From Platycnemis pennipes (Eukaryota > Arthropoda > Insecta > Odonata > Platycnemididae), in NCBI GenBank assembly GCA_933228895.1, contig OW121854.1, positions 53,796,609-53,860,608 on the forward strand: a stretch of 64,000 nt of DNA, in the 5' to 3' direction. Within the stretch, counting starts at the first letter, position 1. Every line of letters begins with the position of its first letter. The notes beneath the pieces are model-generated. The model searched no databases. It saw only the letters and a list, made by a program, of their open reading frames with translations, and was not told where the DNA came from. This document shows, in pieces, positions 1 through 12,100 of this stretch. The translations under genes and the position numbers were made by a program.

Positions 1-1963
1 AATAATACTTTTTTCTGTCCATTTTCACGGCATCCTTTTTCGTCAAGCAAGACTTCAGCATCAGGTTACCTGAACCTAGGGAAAATCTCAAGCGCTCATA
101 GGAACATAATTTCGGGTCGTAAGACATTTTATAACTCTTTATCGAGAGGATTTCAAAGGAAAACGCTACTTTGGTGGGGGTAACAAAAGGGAGAAATTTG
201 GAGGATGGGGAAAATATGCATAAAGAGTTTGGAGGAATGTATGCTAAAGTGAAACAGGAGATTGTAAATGAGGACGAAACTGGAATAGCAGAAAATGACA
301 TGAAAATGAGGATGTTGAAATTGAACCAGGGAGATTAGATCGCGAAATACGCTCGTTGATACAGGGCCCTAATGAAACCATCAAGAGAATAAAAAGCACA
401 TATCTGGAGAGAATTTCGGCGTCGAAAGGGATATAAAAGCTCAGCTGTATGTTGGAAGAAGACTGTCTTCCTTTTACAAGAGAGGATAGACCTAAATTTA
501 TAGAAATAAATAATTGACACATGTAAACCCACTCGTAAAATATGCAATAGGTACATATGCTCTGAAGTCATTTATGTCACGATTAAAGTTGAAGTCTATG
601 TAGTAGACAGAAAGCAACATAAAATTCTGAATTTCCTTCAAAATTAGGAAGAGCATTTACACCGAAGCTAAACTAATTTCTTTAAAAAATTAGAAAAGTC
701 ATGAGGTATGGAGAAAAGGAGATTATTCTTTGGGTGAATAAAAAAGAGAACAATTTCGAATGCTTACATTCTAGGAAGAAATATACGTAAATTCCAGCAC
801 CTGATGAGAACCATTTCAAAACAATCAGGTTCGACCCTCAGTTTAGAAGGTAAAATAATCTATTTTCCGGACCTTTATCCTAAATTGCTCATGGCATGCT
901 CAAATCATACACAGATTATACACGTACATCACTTATGTTCTCCTTGCAGTGGCACATATGAAACAAAAATAAGAAACAATTTTAGTATTCGACTATCGCT
1001 CTGAGTCTGCGTAGTCCATCTGTGACAAAAAATATTGCAAATAGGCGAAAATAATAATAAGAGCTAATAGTTACTTACTAAATACTAAAAGAGCAGAAAA
1101 ATCACCTGAGATGAAGGTTGTATTTTTGCTTATAATTGGAAAAATTTTGGAGAACACAAAAAATCACGAGGGGAGCAAACACCGTGTTGCCGAATACAAA
1201 GACCACCAAAACCAGAGTTCCTCATTTATGACCAGAAATTGTGGATTGTAACATTATTAAATCTGTAGACTCATAAACCCAATGCACGCGGTGAGAAATC
1301 GGTATCCATAAATATGCTTAATACTCTTTTGTTCTTTACATATTTATCACAGAAAAACATTTGTTTTAGAGCTGCGCATAAATATATGAAATTCATGACA
1401 TCCATACGATGAAATATGAGTGGTATTGAAAGGTTATTTATTATACAAAATAATACAACGATTCCAGGAATTTTCTGAAAGATGTTTGAATAATAGGTCA
1501 TTTTTGCGTATAAATTTACTGATTTACATTAAAAAGTGTTACTTACTTAATTGATTCAACTTGTATCACTATAGTATTTATTCAATTAAAAAATCAGCCC
1601 ACTATCTCCAATGATTTTCAAGTTTCATTACGAGGAAAGCAGTGTCTTTGCGCTATCTAGGAAAAAGCATAGAAAGTTCAGGAGTCTAAAGGCAGTGGTA
1701 TACTTTCCATATAATACTAGACAAGGCGTAAGAACGGAATAAATTTAAACTATATTTGCGATAAATATTAACATCAATTCCAGAAGATTGAGTTCTAAAT
1801 TCCATGGCGTGGGTGGCATTTCCGTTCAATCCAACGATTTACAATGAGCAATCGAGTACGCTCGACTGGTTCTGAGAGAAAGTAAATGTAATTAACCACC
1901 CGATGCGGAAAGGGAAATTTTCCCATCGAATGAGAATAATGTAAGCTCGATTAACACAGTATG
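1..1963. other. AT-rich DNA with no recognised feature
   Basis: Short random open frames occur on both strands, none with a motif, splice context or composition suggesting coding. No terminal repeats or tRNA-like boxes were seen. Confidence 0.55.
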
Positions 1964-2457
1964 GTACGGCGCAGTGGTGTAACTTTTGGCCCATGATAAA
2001 ATGACAGAATCGTCCAAAGAGCTGATTAAGGAAATCCTAGATAAATCTAAAGGAAAACTTCTCTGCAGTTAACTTCATTGTTGGGTGATAAGCAATCACA
2101 AAAAGGTTTTAAATTACATCAAGCTTCCTTGATTTCAGATGATTATTAAATTCCCGAAATCTTATTTCAGCTGAAATAATGAAAATCATAATTACCCTCA
2201 AATAATGTGCGCTTGTACGGCGTGGTGTAACTTTTGGCCAATTATAAAATGACAGAATCGTCCAAAGAGCTGATTAAAGAAATCCTAGATAAATCTAAAG
2301 GAAAACTTCTTTGCAGTTAACTTCATTGTTGGGTGATAAGCAATCACAAAAAGGTTTTAAATTACATCAAGCTTCCTTGATTTCAGATGATTATTAAATT
2401 CCCGAAATCTTATTTCAGCTGAAATAATGAAAATCATAATTACCCTCAAATAATGTG
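1964..2457. repeat. Recent tandem duplication, two copies of about 245 bp
   Basis: Copy 1 runs from 1964 to about 2209 and copy 2 from 2215 to 2457, separated by about 5 bases. Both begin with GTACGGCG, continue through GGTGTAACTTTTGGCC and end with CCCTCAAATAATGTG. By eye they differ only by a 2-base indel near the start and a handful of substitutions, so the duplication looks recent. Neither copy has an open frame or a family I recognise. It may be part of a longer satellite or of a mobile element with tandem subrepeats; only two units are present here. Confidence 0.92.
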
Positions 2458-5400
2458 ACCATAATTATGCATGGTGGGTAGTCAAACTCACAAAATTCTA
2501 TCCAATCAAATTATAAATCTGTACTTTTTTTTCAGTTTTATACCGTTTTCTCTAAGGAGAAAGAACATACGTACAGAAAATAATAATGTGTGAAGAAAGC
2601 AACATTTAATTTTATAAGAATATCGGTCTTCAATGATAGAATGAATAACATTATAGATAAACAAATGTTAGCGTACCTATCATTTGTTTACAAATATGAT
2701 AATGACGATAAAATCAAATAAACGTCGGCAGCGATGGAGGATTTGACCCGGTGGAGCACCCGAATAGCCTTCACTTCCAAATCAAATAAAGTTTGCCAGC
2801 AAATGAACACCACCCTAAATGATAGAAATAGCCATACTGCTTGCAGATGAATAAGAAATGTTATGAAACATAACGTAGGGTTAAAATTTACTATATTTTT
2901 TGTACTTGAATTAAAATTTGCATGTACATTACTTTAGATGGGTCTAGAAGGCTGTTCTGAAAAAATTAGGATTTTTCGTTAAAGGACTGGGAGAAATATT
3001 GTAAGCTTTGAATACAGCTGGGGATAAAAATAGACTAAATTATTAGAGGCAAGGGAAATCATTGATATTTGACGGTACCTGAAGGAAAGGGGCTGAATGT
3101 AACATGAGACTTTGCAAATCAAAATTACCCTAGGAAAAAACTAATACTTTTTTAAAATGGTGAAAACCCGCGGAAGAAAATTTGCGCTAAAAAACTCTTC
3201 AACCAATAAAATTAAAATATGAAACCTGCGATTCACTCTACGTTTAACTGAAATATAAGATGGGGGAAAATATTCAGAGATATGTTAGCATAATTTTACA
3301 ATCCCCCACTGGGGAAAACTTTGTTGGCTAAAAGGCACAAATTAAATGAATCGTTTCAACCAGAAAAACAAAACGAGAAACTTGGCAACTGTTCTGGTAA
3401 GATATTAAACCATTGAAACAACGAACTTTCGAGGTTTATACCGTAACTCTTCTACTAGGTTTCATCATTTATTCGAGAGCGCAACTTACATCTAAACCTG
3501 AGGTTTCAAAGTGAAAGAAAAGGACAGAGATGACATCCATTTTATCGAGAATGATGAAATTACAAGGAACTCGCGATTCTTTTTTGTATGATTCTACCCA
3601 TTTAACGTCACCTTCAAAAATCTCTTTTGTACTGTCAAGGTTTTTTACATTATAATACCCCGATAGCCTTAGTTTGTAGTCGTAGTAATGTAATGTAGGT
3701 AGGCACTGGGAACCATTTTGATGGAGCATAAGGGTCCTTTTCATACGAATCCACGCTCCATGAAACTTACTTCATTCGAATTTATAATAAGTTCTGATAA
3801 ATAATGAGTTATGGGAGAGTACAAAAGATGCTAAGGTAAAATGTACTTTATTGCTGAGTTTCTCCATGGATCTACAATCGCAGCAGAAGTATACAAACAT
3901 AATTTCTAAAATTGATCACAATCCGAAACGAAATCCCTTCACTTAAATGTTTGCCTCGATTGAGTGTTTATTATTTTTATTGAGTTATTTTACATTGATA
4001 ATATAATATCAATCTAATTCCCTTGTCAGTAAAGGATAATAAGTATCTGACTTGTACGGATAGGGAACCAAAATGTCTGTAATAGGCCTTTGAAAATAAA
4101 TACATAATTTATTAAATGTGAGATGGAGTGATATAAGAGCACACAAAATGGCGTCATGGTGTTTTCCTCCTAATGGCTATATTTTTTATCATGCGCACGA
4201 AGAGTACTTTTGTAATCTGAAAAACCCAGAAGTTTTTATCGCGCATAAACCCATTCAAAAGTGTTTAAATCTCCTTCTCTTAGTCTGAGTTTACGGAAAG
4301 ATTTCTAACAGGATTATCTTCGGTGCAATTTCAACTCTCAACGCGTACGCACCTCACGAGCTAGTGGCGGAATTAAGAACATGTCTGCAACCCAAATAGT
4401 CCCTTCTACTCATGCGTGGTACAATGCACACTGCCTTGCGAAATTTTATTTTTTTAATGCCTTCCGAGCCGCGCCTTTTCATCCGCGTCCATAAAAACTA
4501 CGACGGCTCTTTTTTAAGACAGGGAAGCCTTTTAAAATTCATGGCGTTGCTAATTTACCAGGCAGGGCCTGGACGTTAAAATGGGGATGCAGCGACTTTC
4601 CCCAACCCTCCCTCCCACGTAAAATCATTCGCTCCAAGTCCAAGGGAGAGGGCTGAGCGGGTCTCTAATCCGCTACCTCGTCAACCTCACCCACTCCTTC
4701 TCACCTTCCCTCTGTAACCCATCACTCCTCTTCTAGTTTTTCGAACCACTGACGCGGAGGAACCATTTACTCAGGTCCGACCGTGGCAGAAGCTGAGGAA
4801 GGGTCTAAGGTAACCAGAAATCTCCGTAAAAATTATATCCTGTTTGCAGAGGACGCATAAATTGGCATCAGGATATCTCAAGAATTTCACAGCTCAGTGA
4901 ACATCACTACCTCGCACTGCTGAGTATGAGGGTATCACGATTCAAAGGGACGCGAGCAAATATTGTAATCTCATTTGCACAAACTGATTCGTGAAAAACT
5001 TTTTGTAATCCACTTTACTGCATTGTTTTCTGCATATTTAACAAATTTCCCTGGTGTGACGTTTATATGTAGCACTTTTATACTAAAATGAGCTTTTGTT
5101 TTCCAGTATTATTACATCGAATTAATACATTTTAGCTTTTTGGCTTTAGTAAAGCATGCTAGAGTACTGCTGAATTACATTTGAAGGATTATACTTTTTT
5201 AAAAGTGCATTATTCTCAAATCTGTCAGTGATTATCCAAGAAGTGGGTTGTAAAAGTGCACAGCGTTACAATAAATATTATGGATTAATCTGTGAAATAT
5301 CTCTCATGACACAACGGTATTTCTAAACTTTCATTTATACACATAGCATACATCCCAATGGCATATGGAGAACTGGCAAAGAGGAAAAATTTGGATGTTT

Positions 5401-5929
5401 TAAATATTAATTCAAAAATTATTATCACCAGCCTTACTATGGCCACAAAACACATTCTATAAAAAATATTAATATGTTACACCCGAATAAAATATTTTTC
5501 TTTTTCGATTTGCTCGACCATATACGAAATTACAAATAATTGTTTAAGGGAGATTATTAGATTCATTATTAGATACATCAGTAATCTGTTAAATAAATAA
5601 TATATTTTTCGGGTCATTATGCCTGAAATAGCAAAGCCCTTTTTTAAAAAAGCACATTCCATATTACAGGCGTTAAAATAGGATAAACGTAATTTAACGT
5701 CCAATAAAATAGCCGTATTTGATTTTCGAATGCATTGAAATGCAGCAAATTCGAATTTATTTATAAAAATCTCCATAACCAAAGCAAAATTTTTACCACT
5801 ACCTCGCTACAAAAAGGTAAAGACACGTGCGTAAAAAATATATATTTCAGCCAAACGGAAAGTGGAGTAAAGAATGGGTAAACAAACGCCATTTGCTCAC
5901 ACGCATTGAAGTAATTAGAGGGTAATGTA
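2458..5929. other. AT-rich DNA with no recognised feature
   Basis: No gene or mobile element was recognised. A modestly GC-richer, C-rich patch lies at about 4480-4800. The frames at 3469-3744 and 5477-5782 on the minus strand show no known motif and look like chance frames in AT-rich sequence. Confidence 0.5.
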
Positions 5930-6600
5930 TTATCCTGCATTACGCCGGAGCGATGCTAAAAGGGTTAGAAGTAGGCGAATAAGTTGAGTAAAGGCTTCGA
6001 AGTCCGAACGGAAAATTGAGGAAACTGAAAAAGATCGTCGCTGTGCGATGGTGTTGGTGGTTATGGCTTGAGATGGCAGTAACCACCGAGGCCAAGAAGT
6101 CAGGTGAGGAGCGGAGTGAGAGAAGTGAAAGGAGTTTTTCAAAATGGAAGGGGTTGAGTGGGTGGAAGGTTAGGTGGTTTGAAAGCGGGGGAAGTGGATG
6201 GTAGCTGAGAAGCGCTGGGAGGAACTCAGCGTGTGTATTAAATGCGTCTCCCCTTCCAACCTGGACCCCTGTCTTCACCCCCTTTCTCTTCTCCTCCCCG
6301 TCAGAGTTCCTCCCCCACCCAAACTCGTCCCGCTTCCATTTTTACGCCTTAATTATGTAACTTTTCCGTCCACTTTCCCTCACGCAATTCGCTCAGCGGC
6401 CGCTCCCGACCGTTCCCCAGGCCGACTCCCTCCTCCAACGCAGCTCCCCGTGCCGACGGAAATCTCTTACCTCCCTCCCATCCATGTCTTTCCTCACCTC
6501 CACCCTCACATCCACTCTCAACCGCTTTTTCTACCCTCTCTTGGCACTCGTGCCATCTTTCTCCCACGTCATCCCCTTCTTTGCCACTAGTATGGTGAAG
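5930..6600. other. GC-richer island switching from purine-rich to pyrimidine-rich
   Basis: From about 6090 to 6230 the plus strand is rich in G and A. From about 6240 to 6560 it becomes rich in C and T, with many CCCTCC and CTTCCC runs. Several overlapping frames stay open on both strands (for example 5940-6278 minus and 6198-6590 plus), but their products are low-complexity Pro/Ser/Leu or Gly/Glu/Arg strings, as biased base composition produces. It could be an unmethylated regulatory island; no promoter element can be assigned with confidence. Confidence 0.5.
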
Positions 6601-6671
6601 TAGCATATTGGAGAAGGAATTTCTCCTGTGCCCCGCTTTTTAGCTCCAACGACGAGCCAGAATATTCCTTA

Positions 6672-6904
6672 AGGCCGCTTTACACGAGACAATTGTTTGT
6701 ACAATTTCTTGTACAAACTCTTGTATGAGGAAACTGTACCGTGTAAAGCGGCAAATTGTACGAACGCTTGTGCGATTCTCTGAATGACTGAACGTGAAAT
6801 AGAACCTGTTCTAATTTCATTCAGACAAACATTCAATTTCGTTCAGTTTATACAAGCGTTTGTACAAGAAATTGTACAAAAAATTGTACCGTGTAAAGCG
6901 GCCT
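6672..6904. mobile_element. 233-bp MITE with about 57-bp terminal inverted repeats
   Basis: The ends are inverted copies beginning AGGCCGCTTTACACG. The similarity continues inward for about 57 bases through repeated TGTACAA motifs, with few mismatches. The element is flanked on each side by TTA (6669-6671 and 6905-6907), a 3-bp target-site duplication typical of PIF/Harbinger-type elements. An internal stretch at about 6729-6775 (GTACCGTGTAAAGCGGCAAA, then GTACGAACGCTTGTGCG) is a further copy of the terminal sequence. There is no coding capacity, so it would depend on a transposase supplied elsewhere. Assignment to PIF/Harbinger rests on the TSD alone; the inverted-repeat structure itself is clear. 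Confidence 0.88.
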
Positions 6905-7145
6905 TTAAAAACGACACAGATTCGTAATATTATCCCTAATACTTGTTGATTTTGCACGAGACGTGGCCACTGGTCATACATGGGCATTTCAAAGTACACA
7001 GTCTTTCAAATTTTCACTCTGTGGAATGCATCATTAAGGGTTCGGCGGCAAAAAGATTTTTATCTCAATCTCACCGCAATAAAGGAAATGAATGCTTTTA
7101 TTAATTTTATCCACTCAATTATCTAAATTATCAAAATCTTTACAC

Positions 7146-7700
7146 TAACTGTCAATTCTAAGATAGGTTGGAAGACACTCTCCTTGATTCTTCAGCCAGG
7201 TTATCTCTTCATATTTACATAAACATTTTTTTCACCTTCATCACTATCTGGTCAAAATATACTAGGACTTCTTATTTCATTCTCACAGAACCTAGTTCCT
7301 TCATGATTGATCGTCAGAAAATCATGCATCTAGATGTGGCATACTACTTTGCCCCACCTTGCTTCTGTTTTCAGCAGACTTCCATATCATATCACTGTGG
7401 TATATACTTTTTCACTCCTAATTCAGTCAATCTATTTCATTTTCTTGAAGTCAGTCTTACTACTCTCCTATTATATCTGAGGTAACCACGTATCATTTTT
7501 TAGACTTCATGCTTTCCATTCCTTTAAGAGTTACAGCATTGAGTGTAGAACAATTTAGGGCATAGCTTTTACACGTTTTGCTAATACTTCAAGGATTCCC
7601 TCAGCACCCTTTTGAACGAGAAGCCTTCTTATATAATTTTTTTACGGAATGAAATTTGCCTAACGTACTTTTCCCATCTTGAAGTACAAGCACTTTATAT
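7146..7700 (-). mobile_element. Decayed 3' end of a non-LTR retrotransposon (LINE)
   Basis: On the minus strand this stretch aligns by eye, with many substitutions and indels, to the better-preserved LINE copies at 31869-32648 and 43622-44005. Shared stretches include the region after the reverse transcriptase (AGTCTGCTGAAAAC, GCCACATCT), the AATATGAAGAG block and the terminal segment ending at 7146. No frame is open through the match. Weaker similarity may continue to about 7850. It is the most degraded copy of the family in the window and easy to miss, because the plus strand shows unrelated open frames here (7168-7485 and 7612-7824). Confidence 0.62.
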
Positions 7701-8369
7701 CCTTAAAATTTTTTACTGTGGCATACGCCTCATAGTTGGCGTTAAAATAATATTAATTTATAACTTTATTGTGACATATTTGGTCAAAGAATCCACCAAT
7801 TTTTCACAAACCAATTTTCAATGACATTTTAGTACCGTGAGTTTTACCGTTTAGTTTCAACCAATATATTGAGTACTCTCCCAACATAGCACTTTAGACG
7901 TGGTTTTCAGGATACCTACTCAGTTTACACCGACTTAGTAAGAAGGAAAGAAAGCATGGACGCAAAATATTCATTATTCATGGCACGAAACATTTGGAAT
8001 TCTCTAACATAACATAAAAGGAAAACCAATTTCCTTGCCATTCCAGAAAAGTTAACCAAGATGGTAGTCGTCATTCATAAATGCCAACTTAGTGGAATAA
8101 TGGCACTCGTAGTTGTTTTCCTAGCGAAGTGGCTCATTTTTATGCTGATGTCACATGTTCATGCAATCCAAAACTTATGTAACCTATTCACGGAATATTT
8201 AACCAATGCGAGAATAAATAATTTAGGTAACGTTTAATTTAGTAATATAGTGCAAGCAGTCTACGAAAGAGTGTGAAGGATTGGTAGTGGAAATTTACAA
8301 AGAGAACGATTATTTCTGACAGAAAAGCTTGAAGCTAATGGGAAAGAAAGGCTTCAAGATAAAATGAAC
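7701..8369. other. No recognised feature
   Basis: AT-rich sequence; the first part may be a further decayed extension of the neighbouring LINE remnant. Nothing else was seen. Confidence 0.4.
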
Positions 8370-9150
8370 CTACATAGTGTTCCAAGAATATCTAAGACAG
8401 GCAGTGCATGCATCAGACACCAGAAAATTGAACGTAAAGTGGTCTACGGGGATACCACTTGTTTTCGCATTGGGCGGTGATTCTGATCCAAGTGGTCTGC
8501 TGAAGAGGCTTAAAGCATCGATGGGGGTCATTCTGCAGGTTTGGTTTGCGCAAGTGCCCAGAAACTTTAAACGAAGAAAACGAGACACTGAAGGCATCCC
8601 CACGAGGTACACAAAGATTTCGGCTAGAGTGAAAAAAATAAGACAATTGATTGGCGTTATGAGAGGGGCATAAAACGAGCAAAAGGAGCCACGATAGGAT
8701 TCGTCCTGTGAGATTTTCCCACTCTCTTCAGGAACGCACGTGGAGCATTCCCCTACGGGCAATCCTCTCCAGGCACTTCCCTTAACCAGGTTCGTCCTCA
8801 CTCCTACGCCCTTTTTTCCAAGGAGGATTAATTAATCACATTCCTCGGCGTTTTGTTACAGCGTTTTGGGTAGCAGGGGGAGAAGGAAAAGGAGGCGAGG
8901 GGGTGGATGGTACTTGGACGGCTCAATCCGCTCCCGTCACTCCTTTTTCATCCCCTCACCCCCTTTCCCTTTGCGCCACAACCCTCCTCGAAAACTTCCC
9001 TCACCTCTTTCTTCCCCAGCGACCATTTCCTCAAAGTGTTCGTCGACCCTTACTTTAGAGTGACTTCAAATCCTACCCCACGAACATTTTATCCTAATTC
9101 GAGCTTAAGAGCACTTGACTCCCTCTCTCTCGCTCTCTCTCTCTTCGTAA
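8370..9150. other. GC-richer island with overlapping open frames, function unknown
   Basis: Between 8370 and 8801 frames stay open on both strands: a 98-codon plus frame at 8377-8673 and a 143-codon minus frame at 8370-8801. I recognise neither product. The following part has a G-rich plus strand (8866-8910) and then a C/T-rich one (8930-9060). The open frames are unusual for this AT-rich window but may simply reflect fewer AT-rich stop codons. Possibilities are a decayed exon, a repeat I do not know, or a regulatory island. Confidence 0.4.
9122..9144. repeat. (CT)n microsatellite
   Basis: A run of CT dinucleotides interrupted once by CG, at the end of the pyrimidine-rich island. Confidence 0.9.
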
Positions 9151-12100
9151 AATAGCCAACCACTACCGTGTAAAACTTATTACTGACTTTCCTTAGCCCA
9201 AGTGTGGCATGAAGCTATCAAGCACACTCTTGACCGTGCAGTCTGTTTGATTTGGATTTGGTTTGATTGTGTCCTGAGGACTGCAAATCAAGGAGACAAG
9301 AAATTCATCCAAGAAAAGGAAATGTTTCATCCAATGAGCACGCATTAAACTTGCATGCACTATATGGTCAAAATGCTGAAATCTACGACGTACTTCGTGA
9401 TAAAAATACAAATATTTTCATGATTATTTTAACATTGTAGGGCAGTATCTTTCAGATCGCTTATTGTTATTTACTTACTTGGTAATTAAATTATTGCTAA
9501 CTAAATCACAGTTTTTAAAAGGTAAGTGAATTCATTCAAACAAGTACTACCTATCATGTACTAAGCTCTAATAAAAATAAAATACAGGTATCAGGGTATA
9601 CATCCAAGCTCTACGCAATGCCTTAACTGAAAGCAGATGTTTCAGGTATTTAGAAAATCACTTCAGCGTTCGTTTACAGGACGTGTCCATAAGCCTATTC
9701 CAGAATAGAACCAGGAAAATCCGCTCTTTGGGCCAATGATCTAGCTGTAGTTACTGTACTGAACTACACATTTTTGTACACATATAGGATTATGGGAAAC
9801 CAGTGAATACTCCTCGCCATTAGAATCTAACACTGATTTTATAAAAACCACTAAATTTTAAATAGTCAAGTCTAAATAAAAAAGTTAAAAGTCATGTGCT
9901 TTTAGATTTTACCACTTTTTACGCCATTTTATTCCATGTTTATTCCGTTTCTCTATTAACTCTTAAAATAATACTCAACAGGAGACCTCCTAGTGCTTTA
10001 CGCCAGAAATTAATTGGATCATTAACAGAAGCTTATCTGCTATCGAATCTACATTTATAATTTAAAGCCCGAAACCTTAATCCAGCCCCTGATGAAAATT
10101 CGATACTTTTTAGCGTTGTTCTAATGGGAAATATGCATTTACGCTCACAAATGCAATAACACTTAGACAGAAAATTGAGTATTTTCCTCCCGTTGAATTT
10201 TTTTCACGTAATTTGGTACAATATCCGTTTTTTCAAGGGGCCGAGAAAATATCACATTCCATATGTACTCTTATCCTGCAAATTTTTAGTCACCCCCATG
10301 TACAGTAAAGGGCGGCAAACTAACCTCTTTTATCCAATTTCAAAAACGTGAAATTTTTATGCTAATGTTCAACTTCTCCGTGGTGAAAATGTTATATTCT
10401 TAAAAACCTAAAATTTCAGCTCCGGTACAAAAATAGTATTCATTATCGTGAAACTTGATCGAAAAAATACAATTTTTGGTACTGAACGAAGGAAGCCGTT
10501 TTTTAAAAACCAGTATGCTTATAATAAGCATTTAATAAGAAGTTGAGGAGCCATATGAAGAAATCCTACAAATTACTTCCTTCTATTGCTCCATCTTTTT
10601 TCAAGACCCCTAATGTACAATAATAATAAAAATTTATCGCATTCAAAATAGATACAAGATTAATTGAATAAATATAAAAATTGAGTGAAATTAGGCACGC
10701 CTGTAGGAAAATTCCTTTGTCGGGGTAGACAATCCTCGAATAAGGCGTTTTGCGGCAGTCAAAAAAATAAAATACTGAGGGCTATACAACATAACATAAA
10801 TTGTGTCCTTACAGCATAAAAATATCTTCTTATCGATTATGAGTTGCATTCAATGGAAGTGCATTTTTTACAGTAAATTACAAATTCAATAAACATAATA
10901 CAACGTATTAAGAGCAAATTTAATAAACTATATTTATATCTATATCGAATATACATAAATACACGGAAACTTTGGACAATTAACATGGTAAATTTATTTA
11001 TCACCGACTTTCTATTTATCACTAGAAAGTCAGATAATTCATTTGGCCCGCGCTTGACATTTATTTTGTATCATAAAAATATTTCCCTCCGTGATTTCTT
11101 CTAACTGAAATGAGAAAATGATATTGGTGCAAAGCTTATGTTTTCTGTTTAACCTAGTTTAGTTTCAATAATCAATTTCACCTAGAAAGCCAAGGATCAT
11201 GGACACTGAATATTCCTTGTTTTTCCAATTGCGGTAATCACGATCGTACGTGATTGTCTATTGGGGAAAATATGTCTCATTGACTTTCGTACTCACCACA
11301 AGAAATACAACGAGAATTGAATAACAATGCAGTTACAGATGAGAAGTTTGCTCCACCTTCTTAAACCTCATCTGGAAATTCTGAGGATGAAGAAAGTAGC
11401 AATCAGCGGCATGTTATATCTTTTATTCCTCGTATGCTTTTTTCGCTTTTTTTCTGAGTATTTCGAAAATATATGTTTACGTCTTCAACACAGGACTACA
11501 AAATAAATATTAATTACGCTTAATGAAAATGGCCCCCACCCTCCCTTTACCGCGAGCAAAATATTTATTATCACCTCCGTATTATGAAAACTCAATTACT
11601 GCAATAACAGGGATATTCAAAATTTTCCCCTGCTATTTGGTCATGATTTACCCAGTTTTGCTAGATTATGAAAACCGTACACACCTTTTTCGTTCAATTC
11701 AATGTATAAAAACGGCATTCGTGGTGTTATTTCGTGGGATTACTTCCAACGCATCGGATAGCTATTCATCTTTCTTCTAAACACAAGTACGACCAAAGCA
11801 TTGATTGATAGTAACCCCAAGATAAAAAAAACAGCTTTCATTATTAAAACATATCTCAAATCTGTGTTGACGGACCCCCAATCCCTACTCAAACTTCGAT
11901 CGAAATCTAGGACCCACCATCAGCTCAAGTTTGTCTTGCAGTGATTACCTTAATTATAGTTCTCGTAAAATCAACACCATCTTACACCAACCCAAAGTGC
12001 TTTCAAAACTTCTTATTCAACACATTAGAAAAATGCTCTTTTCTTCGTTAGTTTTCCCCTTACTGATTACTTTAGTCTCGTTTACAACGACGTAATAGAA

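Noticed and set aside
6198..6590. 130-codon plus frame rich in proline
   Set aside because: It lies in the C/T-rich half of an island; the opposite strand is also open, as expected from composition alone.
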